Assembly (NCBI GenBank): GCA_013398015.1
Contig: VZRR01006744.1
Location: 1 to 64,000, forward strand
Source of the DNA: Oreocharis arfaki
Lineage: Eukaryota; Chordata; Aves; Passeriformes; Paramythiidae
Direction of reading: 5' to 3'
DNA length: 64,000 bases
The position numbers and the translations under genes are program-made. Below, piece after piece: positions 22,603 to 34,200 of the stretch (position 1 is its first letter; the number at the start of each line of letters is the position of its first letter). The notes below the pieces were generated by a model. The model saw only the letters and a list, made by a program, of their open reading frames with translations, did no database searches and was not told the DNA's origin.

Positions 22603-22651
22603 GCCTGGCCACGCCGCATCGCTGGGCCACAGCTCCACCGGCAGCAAGGAG
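22603..22651 (+). other. S100B: Predicted non-coding exon 1 of S100B
   Basis: Mammalian S100B has an untranslated first exon. A strong donor (AAGGAG then GTGAGA) at 22652 lies about 70 bases after the TATA-like element and can join the acceptor at 23554. The transcript start is a guess within some tens of bases. Confidence 0.45.
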
Positions 22652-23569
22652 GTGAGACGGGCCGGGGGATACCAGGCGGGCTGTCCCCGCTTTGGGGGGG
22701 GACACTGTCGGTGTGGTTTCGCCGCTCCACATCACCTCTGCGGTGCCCGAGGAGAGCTGGAGCACTTCTCAGCCTTGCGGACGGGCAGGGCAGGAGCATG
22801 CAAAGGGCTCTTAGGATATTTTCTACCTTGTCTGGGAAGAGTCTTTCAGTTCGGACACTGACTGCCGACTGGGGGAGGACATCAGCTGTGGGGTCAGATT
22901 CGGTACCTTGTGGAGAAACAGGAACCAGGTCGCAGGGCAGGAGACATTTACCTGTGGGACATGAACGAACCGAGTGCCAGGCAATAAGGCTTTTTTATTT
23001 TCCCAGGTTTTGGGAAGGTGGGTTGGGAGCTCTCTCTGATCAGAGCCTCTTTGGTTTGTCCGTTTCTGAAGGCTGCAGGGAACGCTGCAATCCGAATTAC
23101 TACCATTCCCAAAAGAGTCTCCAGATCAAGTGCGGGAGAGGGAGGTTCGAGAGGTGTTCATTTTGACCTGCTGGCACTCATCAAAAATGGTTCCAACCCA
23201 GTTCCCCTGACTGCTGGAATGGAGACAGGTCTGCAGGCAAAGGCATAGGCGAGGGGACCTGTGACGGCAGGGACAGCAAAACCTTTCTGAAGCTCCGGAG
23301 CTGACCCCATGCCTGCCCCTCTCCTCATCTTGTGGCCCTGATATCTTCGAGAGCCCCTGGCAGCAGAGTAATGGTCTCTCGGGACCTTCCCCCTGAAGCC
23401 AGATCTGCTGCCAGTGCTGTCCAGCAGAACGCCTTGAGCGCGGGTCCGACCTTGCTGATGTATGGGCGGAGCCCCGGTGTGGCCGTGTTTCCAAAGCAAT
23501 AGGAATTGCTGGAGTTTGCCCAGGCTGGCGTTCCCACGTTCCCTCTGCCCTCAGGGCCACGCCACGACC

Positions 23570-24315
23570 ATGTCTGAGCTGGAGAAGGCGATGATCGCCA
23601 TCATCGATGTCTTCCACCAGTACTCCGGGAAGGAGGGAGACAAGCACAAGCTGAAGAAATCGGAACTGAAGGAGCTCATCAACAACGAGCTGACGCACTT
23701 CCTCGGTGTAAGTACTGCCCTCCACGCACCTGGCTGGGCTCAGGCCGCATCGAGCAGCCACTGCACTCCATTAACTCTGTCTCCCACGGGAAGCCAGCGC
23801 AGGTGAAGGAGTTTATTTACACAGCAGGGCATTAAATCATTTCCTCCAGCTCTACAGAGCAGAAGGATGAGGGCAACAGCCTGTATGGCAGACTGGGGTG
23901 TGGGTTGGATACTAGGGAAATTACCTTCCCTGACACGGGGGGACAGCCTTGCTCTAAGGGGCTCAAGATGTCCCTTCCCAGCAGCACAGCTGTGGCTGCG
24001 ATTCCCAGGGGCACAGGACAGCGCCCCACCACAGACTGGGAACAGCCACAAGATACTTGGGATGTGTCTGAGCAGAGATTCAGCCATGAGAGCACTTGAG
24101 AAATGGAGACATTTTACTGTCTGGGCCTTGCTGTGGTCCTCCCCAGCTTTGGCTGCCTGTTTCTGTCCCTTCAGGAAATCAAAGACCAGGAAACTGTGGA
24201 CAAAGTCATGGAGGCACTGGACTGTGATGGGGATGCAGAGTGCGACTTCCAGGAGTTTGGGGCCTTCATTGCGATGGTCACTGCTGCTTGCCATGAGTTC
24301 TTTGAGCATGAGTGA
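23570..24315 (+). CDS. S100B: S100B calcium-binding protein, two coding exons, 92 residues
   Basis: Coding parts are 23570-23707 and 24175-24315; the acceptor for the first coding exon is at 23554 (CCCTCAG). The product is 92 residues, the same as human. S100B is a homodimeric EF-hand protein, abundant in glia and melanocytes, which exposes a hydrophobic patch on binding calcium. The sequence shows the S100 pseudo-EF-hand (SGKEGDKHKLKKSE, residues 19-32) and a canonical loop starting at Asp62 (D-C-D-G-D-A-E-C-D-F-Q-E), with the family ending HEFFEHE. Differences from the human protein as I recall it: the HFLEE linker reads HFLGE, with the Gly codon exactly at the exon end, and loop position 2 is Cys63 instead of Asn. 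Frame and splice sites (GGT|GTAAGT, CTTCAG|GAA) are intact. It is divergent from LSS and convergent with DIP2A. Confidence 0.97.
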
Positions 24316-25110
24316 ACTGGTGGGAAGCAGGCGAGCGCCTTCTGCTCATGCTGGAGAGACATAAGGCAGCATTGCTCATCCAGGAAAAGGATGGGGTGTG
24401 ATTAGACACCTTAGAGTTCAGCTTGTGCTAGACTTAAGCAGCTTATTAAAAGTGCTGTGGCTTTGTGAACAAGAAACACCTGTGTGGCTCAGGAAAGGCT
24501 ACCGGCTAGTGCCCACTGGGCTGGATGCAGTGAGTGAGTGTCTTGCCTCAGGCTCCTTCCCTGCTGTTTTAAGTCAGGAATGTGCACGGGGCTAGAAGAA
24601 GAGGGATGCTGTTATCCAAGCTTGCATGCAAAGGAAAAAGGAGAATTCAAGGACGAGGTAATGCAGAGGGACTGGTTATGGAAACTTGCTGCTGAGCCCA
24701 CTGGCCTAAACGAGAAGGCTCCCAGTGATTCCTGTGGGCTCTATGCATGGCATAAACCCAGGAAACCTGGCTCCTGTCCCCTCACAGGTGCTCAGTAGAA
24801 CCCACCCATTTCTTGGCACATTGAGACACCCTTGACTTGCAAAGCAAAGTATAACAATCTAAAAGCATAACGATCTGACAGCTCAGTCTTTTCTCTAGTT
24901 GTTCAACCCTGCTTTTAGCAGCCTGCAGAATTGGAAACAACAGCATATGAGGCTCCTGTGCTGGGGTCAGCTCCTGGGCCTCTGATATGCCTTGACAAGG
25001 TGTCCAGGCTCAGTCAGAAGGGAAGGGGGATTGGCCCAGTGTGACCACAGACCAGGCACAGCTTCCTAAGTATGTGGAAATGACAAGAATAAAATGTTGG
25101 TTTGGCCTCT
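24316..25110 (+). other. S100B: S100B 3' UTR with AATAAA at 25088-25093
   Basis: An AATAAA hexamer at 25088-25093 follows the stop codon by about 770 bases. I noted no earlier AATAAA, so this is the likely poly(A) signal. Short open frames within the region (for example 24398-24595) are not supported as genes. Confidence 0.6.
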
Positions 25111-28100
25111 GGTGAAAAATGTGTCCTTTTGTGACAGGCTGCTCTGCACTGAGAGGAAGGCTGGGGGATCTGGCCTGAAGCACTGCTACAGCTCACACTC
25201 CTGGGTTTCTTGTTGGGCATCGACCCCTCATCTCCTTCTCGGTGTCACTGTGACTGGCCAGACGTCCCATGCTTCTCACCAGCACCGTGTTCCACCTGGC
25301 TGCCCACACTGCCAGGTGTACCTACCAGGACAAAGGAACGGGTGGGAAGGCCCCTCTGCAGGATGTGACTGCTGCTACCAGGGTCATCCAGGGGCTTGCA
25401 GTGGTGAGCCCTTGCAAAGCCTCAACTTAAACCCAGGACAGCCTCCTCAAAGCCTATGCTTCTGCCTTTTCAGTCTGCACCTGCCATCCAGCTCAGCAGT
25501 ATCTGTGAATTGGGCCTTCCTGGCCTGCAGCATCAATAGTGACAGATTCACAGCAAAGATGCTCTCAGATGGCACTGGGTTTACCTCATTCCACATTTTA
25601 TAATGATTTCATGCACATAATGACATCTTTGGACAGGGACCATCTTGCTATTCTCACCAGCCTCTCCCAAGCTGTGCAAGGGGACACTCAGACAGAGACA
25701 GGCACACAAGGGAAGCATCTTGTCCTAACACCTAACACAAAAAGCCACCTACTCATCCCAGGGTAGTGCTCACTTGATGAGAAGCTGTTTAGCATCCAAG
25801 TTACTTCCACCACATTTTTAACATCCTCCTCAGGTCTCGGTTCAGCTGCTTTCAATACTGGTACAGACCTGAGGCCATGTGTGAGAAAAATGGGTGGGGA
25901 CACCGTCTGTCTCCATGTCCCCAAGATGAGGCAGGGCAGACAGGACTCTCTGGACTCTCAAGCCTGAACCTGAGTTCAGCAGAGGGGTCTGATGTTTCAG
26001 TACTAGCGTCTGCCCGTGAGACACATTAATGAGTCATGCTTTTGACTCTGTGAAGAGGATTCAAATGAATTTCCCACCAGGAAGGACACCAACAGTTCCC
26101 TAGTTATCAACAGTAGTAAAGCTGAAACAGAGAAGTACAGCAACAGGAAGGGCTTGAGATTTTTAAAAGATGCAGATTAACTTCTGAAGCTAGGAAAGTG
26201 TCAGAGGGGCAGATTTTGTACATCCATGCTGCATTGTACGTCTGCTGAATCACCTTTTCAGAATTTAAAATACTGCAATTACTTCCTGCTCCGGGAGATT
26301 AGAATCTGCACTTTTATTCTTTCCTCAAATAATTTTAGAAGATGTGCATCTGTAAAAGGGAACCCCCTCCGTGGATCAGACAAAAAATTAGCAGCACTGT
26401 AAGGGCACTTACAGACACCCCTCCCCTCCCAAATGTTCTTCCACACAGGATCTTACCAGGGAATGCTGATTCTTGCTCATCTCAAAAAACATATACTTCA
26501 TCTTAACTGTTGATGGAAGCGGATCCAAACTGAATCACTCAAAAGCAGAACTCGGGTGCTGACAGCAAGAAAAAAACCCAAGATCTTAAAAAGAAAACTA
26601 TGGTTTTCTTCCCACAAATGAGGTGTGGACTTCTACAGACCCAAGAAAAGGAACAGAACCAACCACAGCACTGTCATTCACATTTGGCAGAGAAAAGTGG
26701 CAGAAATAAATAATGATATTGCAGTTACCTTTGCTAGACAAGTTTTAAGGAATGCTAGAAAAATAGCACTTTTATGTTTAGGTGAGAACAGGGTTAAATA
26801 AACCAGAAGTGACTGGAAGAAAATGCAGTGGTGTATATTATTTTAATAACATATTGAAATACAAAAAAATAGAACTGCTTATATGGCACTGGCATAACCA
26901 AACCACACCATAAAAGCTAGTGTGCCTTTAGTTCCTCCTAAAGAAAACAAAAAACCCAAAAAATCCAAACACAAACACAAAATCTGAAGATTGTAGCAAA
27001 AACCCACCTTAGAATTGGTCATGACAAGGAATTCTGGCTTGCAAATATCTCATTTGAAATATTTGACCACATAAATATTTAAAATGGATTAACCAGCTGC
27101 TTCCCTTTTTCCACTAATAAATTCCTGGGTAACAATTAATAATAAATAAGGGCATTAAAGCAACCTCATAGTACTGTTGCTAAAGTGTCATAAAGATTTT
27201 AAAATGCTGGTATGAAGTGCTGGCTCACAAAGAACACTGATGCAATAAAGGCAGATTCATTAATATCTACAAGGTTATTTAATACTCACTTGCACCTTGT
27301 TTGAGAATAAATCTCAAACATTCTGCTTCAACAGCACTCCCCCTACTGAGGGCCAGAGAGCCAGCGACAGCAGCACGTTAGTTCAGGAGACAGGGCTTAG
27401 AATTGCCTGGTTAGTACATTTTCTATTCCCGCAAAGCAGGTAAAATTCCACCAACCAACCGAGCTAAAAGTCATCCTTATACCTTTACTACAAGCTGGGA
27501 TTTCAATGTCACACTCATTCAACTTAAGATGAATTACAGATTTTTGAATCCTGCCCTCATTAGTTTTGAGAAGGATGGGTTAAGTTGCTTTGGCATTGAA
27601 ATCTAGTGTGCTTTAAACATGTCACACACAGCACTTTCTGGATGTGAGGCACAATGCCTGGCTGGAATTAAAAGTGAGAAAAACAGCAAAGGCTCCAAGA
27701 TGCCATTGTCTTGTTATGTGCAGTGCTTTTAAACACAAATCACATTTTGCAGGATCAATCTGTGCTTGTTTCCTAAATCTGCTGTCTGTACAAATGGTTA
27801 CTGTAGGTGCCTCACCTCTCTTGCCATTTCAAAGAAAACATTTGTCTTCTTTTAAGAGACTACAACTTAATTGACTTCCATAAACAAGGATCTAAGTAAA
27901 AGCAGGTGCTTTGGTCAGGAACCCTTGAAAGTCTGGGTTAAAAAATGAAGATGACATGAAAAAAACTCCCAGAGCTCCTTTCCAAGATGGAATGCCCTGT
28001 AACCACAGTGTGTTCTGCACACTGTTGGCTGATCATGGGCCCAGCAGTCTGACCCATCTGCTATACCCCAAAGAAGTTTTTGCATTGAACTATGTGTCAG

Positions 28101-28300
28101 AGAAAGGAAACCACTTGGAAACACACTCTGGAGTAATGCTGGTGCAGCACATAATTTTGTCTGGATAAAAATTAAACCAGACACCTTACTTCCCCTGAGC
28201 CACACTGCAAGAGGGACAGCAAAAGTTGTTTTAGGGATTTTTTACAGCCTTTCCAAACTGCTGCAGCTGTTGGAAATGACATAACTTTAAAAAAAAATTA
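25111..28300. other. S100B-DIP2A intergenic region, nothing recognised
   Basis: AT-rich sequence with an A-rich low-complexity strip near 26940-26985. I found no exon-like frames, repeat tails or RNA genes. It could hold a distal 3' UTR on the minus strand. Confidence 0.4.
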
Positions 28301-28305
28301 ATGGT

Positions 28306-28311
28306 TTTATT
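28306..28311 (-). promoter_or_regulatory. Candidate poly(A) signal for the unassigned minus-strand exon
   Basis: On the minus strand AATAAA occurs here, about 590 bases after the stop codon of the unassigned exon at 28904. The link is by position only. Confidence 0.3.
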
Positions 28312-28903
28312 AAATTTTGTTTTCGTTAATCATAACCAGTATATTAATTATAAGCAGTGCATTAGTCTTGTAGCACTTTTAGCCAGCATTTAGCAAAGTT
28401 GTCTTAAGTTACTTTTATGCGAACACAGCTTGGGAAAATTACTGAGACATTAAGTTTTGATAAACTAACTCTGATACGCTTCAGTGAACAAAGCCTGGGA
28501 GAGAAAGATGTATTGTTGAAGCCGGACATCTGAAATGCAGAATTTATGGACTACAAGGACGTTCTGCAGAAACCAGAAGAGACTAACGAAGAGTGTGTCT
28601 GTGTGTTGAAAAGTCCCTACTGGAGGAAACAGATACTAAAACCCCTAAAAATACGGACTAATTAGCATTAACAGCAAGGAATCAATAACCAACAGAGGAC
28701 AGTATACTAATAAATGAAAGAATTATGCAACTTAAAACCAATTAACATTAATTTGTTTGCTAAAAATGTAGAAATAGCTGAAAAGGTTTTCTATCAGTGT
28801 CTGTATAGAGGTTAGAATTTTGTCAGCCACTTACAAACCCTGGCCAGGAATAAAATACTGCCTCACTCTCCAGCACTACAAAGACACTGTTAGAGGGTTT
28901 CCT

Positions 28904-29169
28904 TTATCCTGACAGTTCCAGAGGATTTCGGTAGCCCAGCAGCTGCTGTGGGTCAGCAGGATGAGGTTGCTGGAGGGCATCATCCCAGTCCTGCTGTTTC
29001 TGCTCACGCTTTTCCTTTTCAGCTAGTGCTTTCTCCCTAGCAGTCATCAGCCTGGATCTGGCATCAGGCCTCTTTCTGTCCAGCTGGTGCCTTCTGCAAT
29101 GTTTTCGAAGGGTATAGACTTCGGTGGATGTCCAGCTGCAAACAAAGCAGGGGCACAGCCAGTCTGTGC
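28904..29169 (-). CDS. Unassigned terminal coding exon with C2H2 zinc-finger-like motif
   Basis: I do not recognise this gene. On the minus strand the frame is open from just after a stop at 29183-29185 to a TAA at 28904-28906, about 90 codons. Its composition looks like real protein. Near its start is C-F-V-C, then twelve residues, then H-C-R-R-H, which fits the C2H2 spacing C-X2-C-X12-H-X3-H with Leu at the usual place three residues before the first His. A basic stretch follows (QLDRKRPDARSR), then a highly charged predicted helix (MTAREKALAEKEKREQKQQ) and a tail ending GYRNPLELSG. Possible acceptors (CTCCAG or CACAG) stand at 29170-29171 and 29164-29165. No upstream exon was found between here and DIP2A. 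It could be the last exon of a gene whose other exons lie in or beyond DIP2A, an alternative 3' exon, or a decaying gene. Confidence 0.5.
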
Positions 29170-29189
29170 CTGGAGCTGGAGCTCAGAGG

Positions 29190-31250
29190 CCCTGGAAAGG
29201 CTCGGCCATGCATGGAGCAGCTGCTTAGTGGCACCATGGCAGTGACACCATACCAGCCATGCCCCGCCAGCTCCATCGCAGTGATGTCATATGTGACATA
29301 GTGACATCAGCAATGCAGCTTGGCAGAGGTTCAAAACACAGGAAATTCAGGACCATCCAGGCTTTACAACTGCTTTACCTGCAAAGCAATTGCAGTGAAG
29401 CTTTGCAGAAAAAGCTCTTAAGGTGTTAAACTGTCTGAAATATGAGTGAGAACTGTGCTAAGCCAAGGTTTTGACCTAACAGCCTAAGTTTCAGCATTCA
29501 TCAAGTCAGATTGGCAAGAGCTGTTTTGAAATGTTTAATAAGCTTTTTGTTTTAAGAGTTACTTTACAAGGCAACTTGTCTCAGTTTCACCAGTAAATCA
29601 ATACTAAAGTCTTACACTGCTTTATTTGCTAAAAAACTACAACATGGAACTGGGGGTTAGGGAGTTCTCTCCTTTTGCCAGCTGTTTTGGTAGGAGGAGT
29701 GTCCCACAGCCCGCTACTCGAGGCTGCTGTATTCAAACACTAAGTTACACAAGTTCTGTACATAATTACAGTCAGAGTATGCAGCTGTATTATACACCAC
29801 AGGTAAACACCATCAGGGCCCATAACTACTACAGAGGAGAGCTTTTCCTTGAAGATTTCAGAGTTTATTTGACCATGGATAAATCTGATATATCAGGGGA
29901 CTGACATCCATCTTTCTTAGGCACTGATCCAGGCAGAACTGCCTTGCAGAAAAAACAGGCTCTTTTGCAAACTTGTGCATTATTAAAAAATTTTTATGTA
30001 GCTCTCAAAGTCTTTAACAAATCTATAAAAATAATTATTTGCTAGTCTCGTGCTTACCTTCAAACACAAAAGTATTTGAGTAACTTCATATTCTCTTTCT
30101 GCAATAGGTTCACTGCATTAGATCAGGCAGAAACTTCAAAACCTTAATTAGTCCAACTGTGACTCAACCAACTGGATATTTTAGCCTGAACAAGAGTTTA
30201 TATACAACTCCAAAGAAAACAAAGGAAGTTTGTACCACAGCAGCTCAAGCTAATTAACACAGAATAAATTTTCCATGGTGGGGGAAAAAAGTTACTATTT
30301 TAAGTTTTAGCACAGAATATTCAGAGAAAACATATTGTAAGCTCATGCTTTGTAAACATTTTTACAAATCATTCAGAGACTAGTGGCTTTGGAATGGATT
30401 TTCAAATCCTTGGTGTTACGCAGGGCAGGAAATAACAGCTAACACTATGAAAACAAGCAACTTTACCACGGAGTTAGAAGAGCAAGAGCACTGAAGGATC
30501 CTGCATCAAGTACTTAAAACTGGGTATTACTTTGTATTTTATTATAAAGTTTATAGCATTACAGAGTCCAGCATGGCACCCTAAGTAACCTTGTTACAGT
30601 ATTTGTTTTTGCTTGGTACAAAAAAGCTGAACAGCAGCATAACTGTTACACTGAATCCAGGACTGGAACAGGTTAGCTTCTGAATAGGGATGAGTCAGTG
30701 ATTTAAAATCAAAAGGCTGCATTTTTAAATTTCAAATATGTGCAAAATTCCTTTCAGTAGAGAATGTGCTAGAGGTGTGTGCAATGTTGAAGGCTACATC
30801 CCAACCCCGATACTGCCGATATACTGCAGTCATGTGGAGGGTGAACTCTGGATGGTTACTCACGACTTTGGGTGCTGTTTCCAGGAGTCCTCACAGCTCG
30901 TGTTCTCTCCCCGCCCCACTCTATGTCCTTTTATGCAGTGCATCAAGTACTGACATTCATAATTATTCTCCCTCCCTTGCTCCCCCTAAAATAAAATTGG
31001 TCCATGATAGCTCTAATAAGCTTCCTTCAGGAATTCCAGTAAACTCTCCATCCTAAGACAGCTGTGACTGTTGCAATGGGTTTATGAAAGCAAATGCAAT
31101 CTGGGAGATGAAGGTCTGTATGTAATGAGAAGTATCTCCATTTTCCTAAAGTCTTCAACAGCTTTTAAAAACACAGAGCATGGATTCCGATGTTATTATG
31201 AGGAAAGTCCCTTGGATTTGGTGCTTTAGCCTTGATGTGATTTGCTGTTT
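29190..31250 (-). other. DIP2A: Predicted DIP2A 3' untranslated region
   Basis: AT-rich sequence after the DIP2A stop codon with minus-strand AATAAA hexamers at 30538-30543, 29864-29869 and 29621-29626, any of which could end the transcript. A 92-codon plus-strand frame (29626-29904) overlaps it but has no splice or homology support. Confidence 0.45.
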
Positions 31251-34200
31251 TCACATGTTGTAGGCAACATAAATAGGATCCAACTGATCAGCTAAAAATC
31301 CATCTCTCAAGTGCATCCGTTGTTTCTCACCACGGGAGTTGATGGGAATGACCCCGGGATCCACGATGACCACAACACCAACGATGAGATAATGCTCCTC
31401 CAGGACCACGTTTGTCACCAGCGCAACCAGATCCAGTGCTTCCTGCTCTGAGCCTTCCAGCTCCACCACCACCACCAGCAGGTTTGTCCATGTAAACACA
31501 GCACTGTTGGCATGACACACACGTTAATGGGGAGGAAAAAATACCTAGACAAGTTATTAAAAGAAAGACAAGACCTCCCAAAGCTTACAAGTAAACCTGA
31601 ATGCTTTGAGGCTAGAGAGGACCTACAGCCAATGATAAACACAATTCATCAGGGCCAAATGGGAATAATATATGTGAGAAGACATCGTCCATGAAATCTT
31701 TGAGATGTGTTTACCACACCCACATGTGTACATTCCAACACAGCCAAGGAAGTTAAAAGTTCTTCTGCTTTAGAAGAAATAAAATGATACAGAAGAATAA
31801 TGCTGAGGTTCTTACCATTCTGCAATGCTCTTATGTGCCCTGATTACAGAGGTTTCTATGTCGATGGGGTGGTACCTCATTCCTCTGAGCTCCAGTGTTT
31901 CATCCAAAGAGCCCACCACATACAGGGCATCGTGCCTCTCTGCAATACAGCACACACATTTCAACATCATCACATCTGCAGGACAAACATGGTCACTTTT
32001 ATGTGCTTATTCCTGACGTTCTAAGATGTTCCCAGTGCTTCCTAGGGGAAAGAGTCTATAATACAAGCTCTAGCATTCTGAGAGAATTAAGAGCTTATGT
32101 AGCACTTCTGCCTATTGACTCCAAGCAACTGAAACCACACCGAAAGAATTTCTGGGTCATCCAGTTCTGTCCTTTCTCTCATGTAATGTAACCTCAGTTC
32201 ATAAACCTGAGCAAAATCCACCGTTAAAGCATCTTTTTGTTCCACTATTCTTACCAGAGAACTTTTTTTCTCTGATTGACATAAACACTTTTCCAATTTC
32301 CAAATTTAACTTTTTTTTGTCTTTTTAACACCAGCTTATACCTACTTGTCCTCATGCTAGCAAAATTCTACTCAGCTTCTTAAGATCCCACAGTTTACAC
32401 AGTAAGAACAACTCTGCCCAGCCTCAGCTTTGCCAGGTTAAATAAACAAAACTCTCCTAGACCCTACCTGAAGGACACACTCTCCACATTCATCCTGTAA
32501 CTCTGTTCAGTTCAATTTTGCTTTTTCTTTGTTAATTGTTTCATAGTTCTGCGCGGTTGTGTCACTGGAGGTGAAAATCATGCTGGGAAGCTGTATTTCA
32601 TGTGTACTGTATGTTAATTCACTGCAGCGAATTAAAAGCTAAAGGACAACTGACATTGCTCCATGGTGACAAAAATCTCTATGATATGAGATTTTTCAGA
32701 AAGCTACAAGGCACAAAAACTTGCTATCATTATCCAGTGGCAGCAGCTGGGGCACTGACACTATTCATGTAGACACCATCATTCATTTATGTCCAATCAC
32801 AGAAAAATAGCAATATACATTTGTTATTAAGTCACAAACATTCAAACTCCTTTTTTTAGGATGTTCAGAGATTTATTTTTTCAAATACATGCTAATCAAG
32901 AGCTGTCTCTACTTTGTATTCTGTCTCAACAGAAAACAGAGCGGATGGAAGATAAACTTTTCCCAAATTTAGACATCTTGGCTTAGATTAAAAAAACCCT
33001 AAAATTAACAATTTATTTCCTATACTGCAAAGTTTCTCTAGACCTTTAACTTCTGAAAGACTGCAAAATCACTGGTGTCTGTGCATGTCCTGAATGACAG
33101 AACATCTCCTACTTAATTCAGTAGTCTTCTGTGATGGAAGTCAGCATAAACTTGCCAGACAGCCTAATCTGTGCTGGCTCAGCTTCCCCAAGGAGCCTCA
33201 AGCAAGTGCCCCTGTAGGTCCAGGTGTTTCCTCTCACCTCCGCTGGCATCTGTCAGCTCTGTCCTGCGCAGGAAGCCCAGGTACCCAGTGCGAGCCCACA
33301 TGGTCTGAGTGTCCCCAAAACTCAGGCGAGCAGTAAAGTGATCAGCGTGCAGTGCTTCTTCTCCATACACTGTGTAGTAACCAGTAGCATTGTGTGGGCT
33401 ACTCACCCATATCTAGGGGATAAACCAAATCCAAACTGGAGTAAACACAGGTTATTTTGCCAGACACAGACAGCATCATTAACTGATTTAAAAGACATGT
33501 TTCACCAAAAATTTTGACTATTCCAAAATGCCAGTTTTATTGAAATCGTTAACTTCTGACCAGGGAAAAGGAGTTTTATATATATGTAACTGGGGGATGG
33601 TAAAGGCCATAAAAAAATGAACCAGGCATTTGGCTTACTGGAAAGGAACACCTGCTAACCTATTAGCTGGGCATCTTATTACACAACAAAAGATGCCCAT
33701 AAAACAAAGGTTAAACCAAGCAGCAAATTACCTTATTGCTGCTGCCCACTGATGGGAGTATATCTCTACCTGTTCTAGCTGGCAGGCAGACACAGACTAG
33801 TGCCCTGTCTCACCTGGTGCTGAGCAGCCACATGTGCAGGAATGCAAACAGTGCCAGCTCCCTGTGGGGTTCATTCATGTGCCACACCTGGGTGATCCAG
33901 GCCATCCCACTCGGGGGAAGGAAGGCATTTATCTAACAGATATTGATGTATCTCATCACTGCTGATAAACACAGTACAACAGTACCAGACTTTTACCTCT
34001 CCTAAATGCGAGTCTCCCAGAGGTCCCTTGGTTTCTGTGTGTGCTATGATGACCTTTACTCCTGGAAGAATCTTGAATAAGAAGCAAATAGAAGTTAAGA
34101 AAACGAATTAATCAAAAGAAAAGTTAACCAGAAGTAAACAGTCTGTCCTTCCCTCACTACTCCTTTCTGCACCACAGACACCAACCATCTCTTCCTACCA

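Noticed and set aside
29626..29904. 92-codon plus-strand frame near the DIP2A 3' end
   Set aside because: It lies antisense within the predicted DIP2A 3' UTR, has no splice sites or homology, and is of a length expected by chance.
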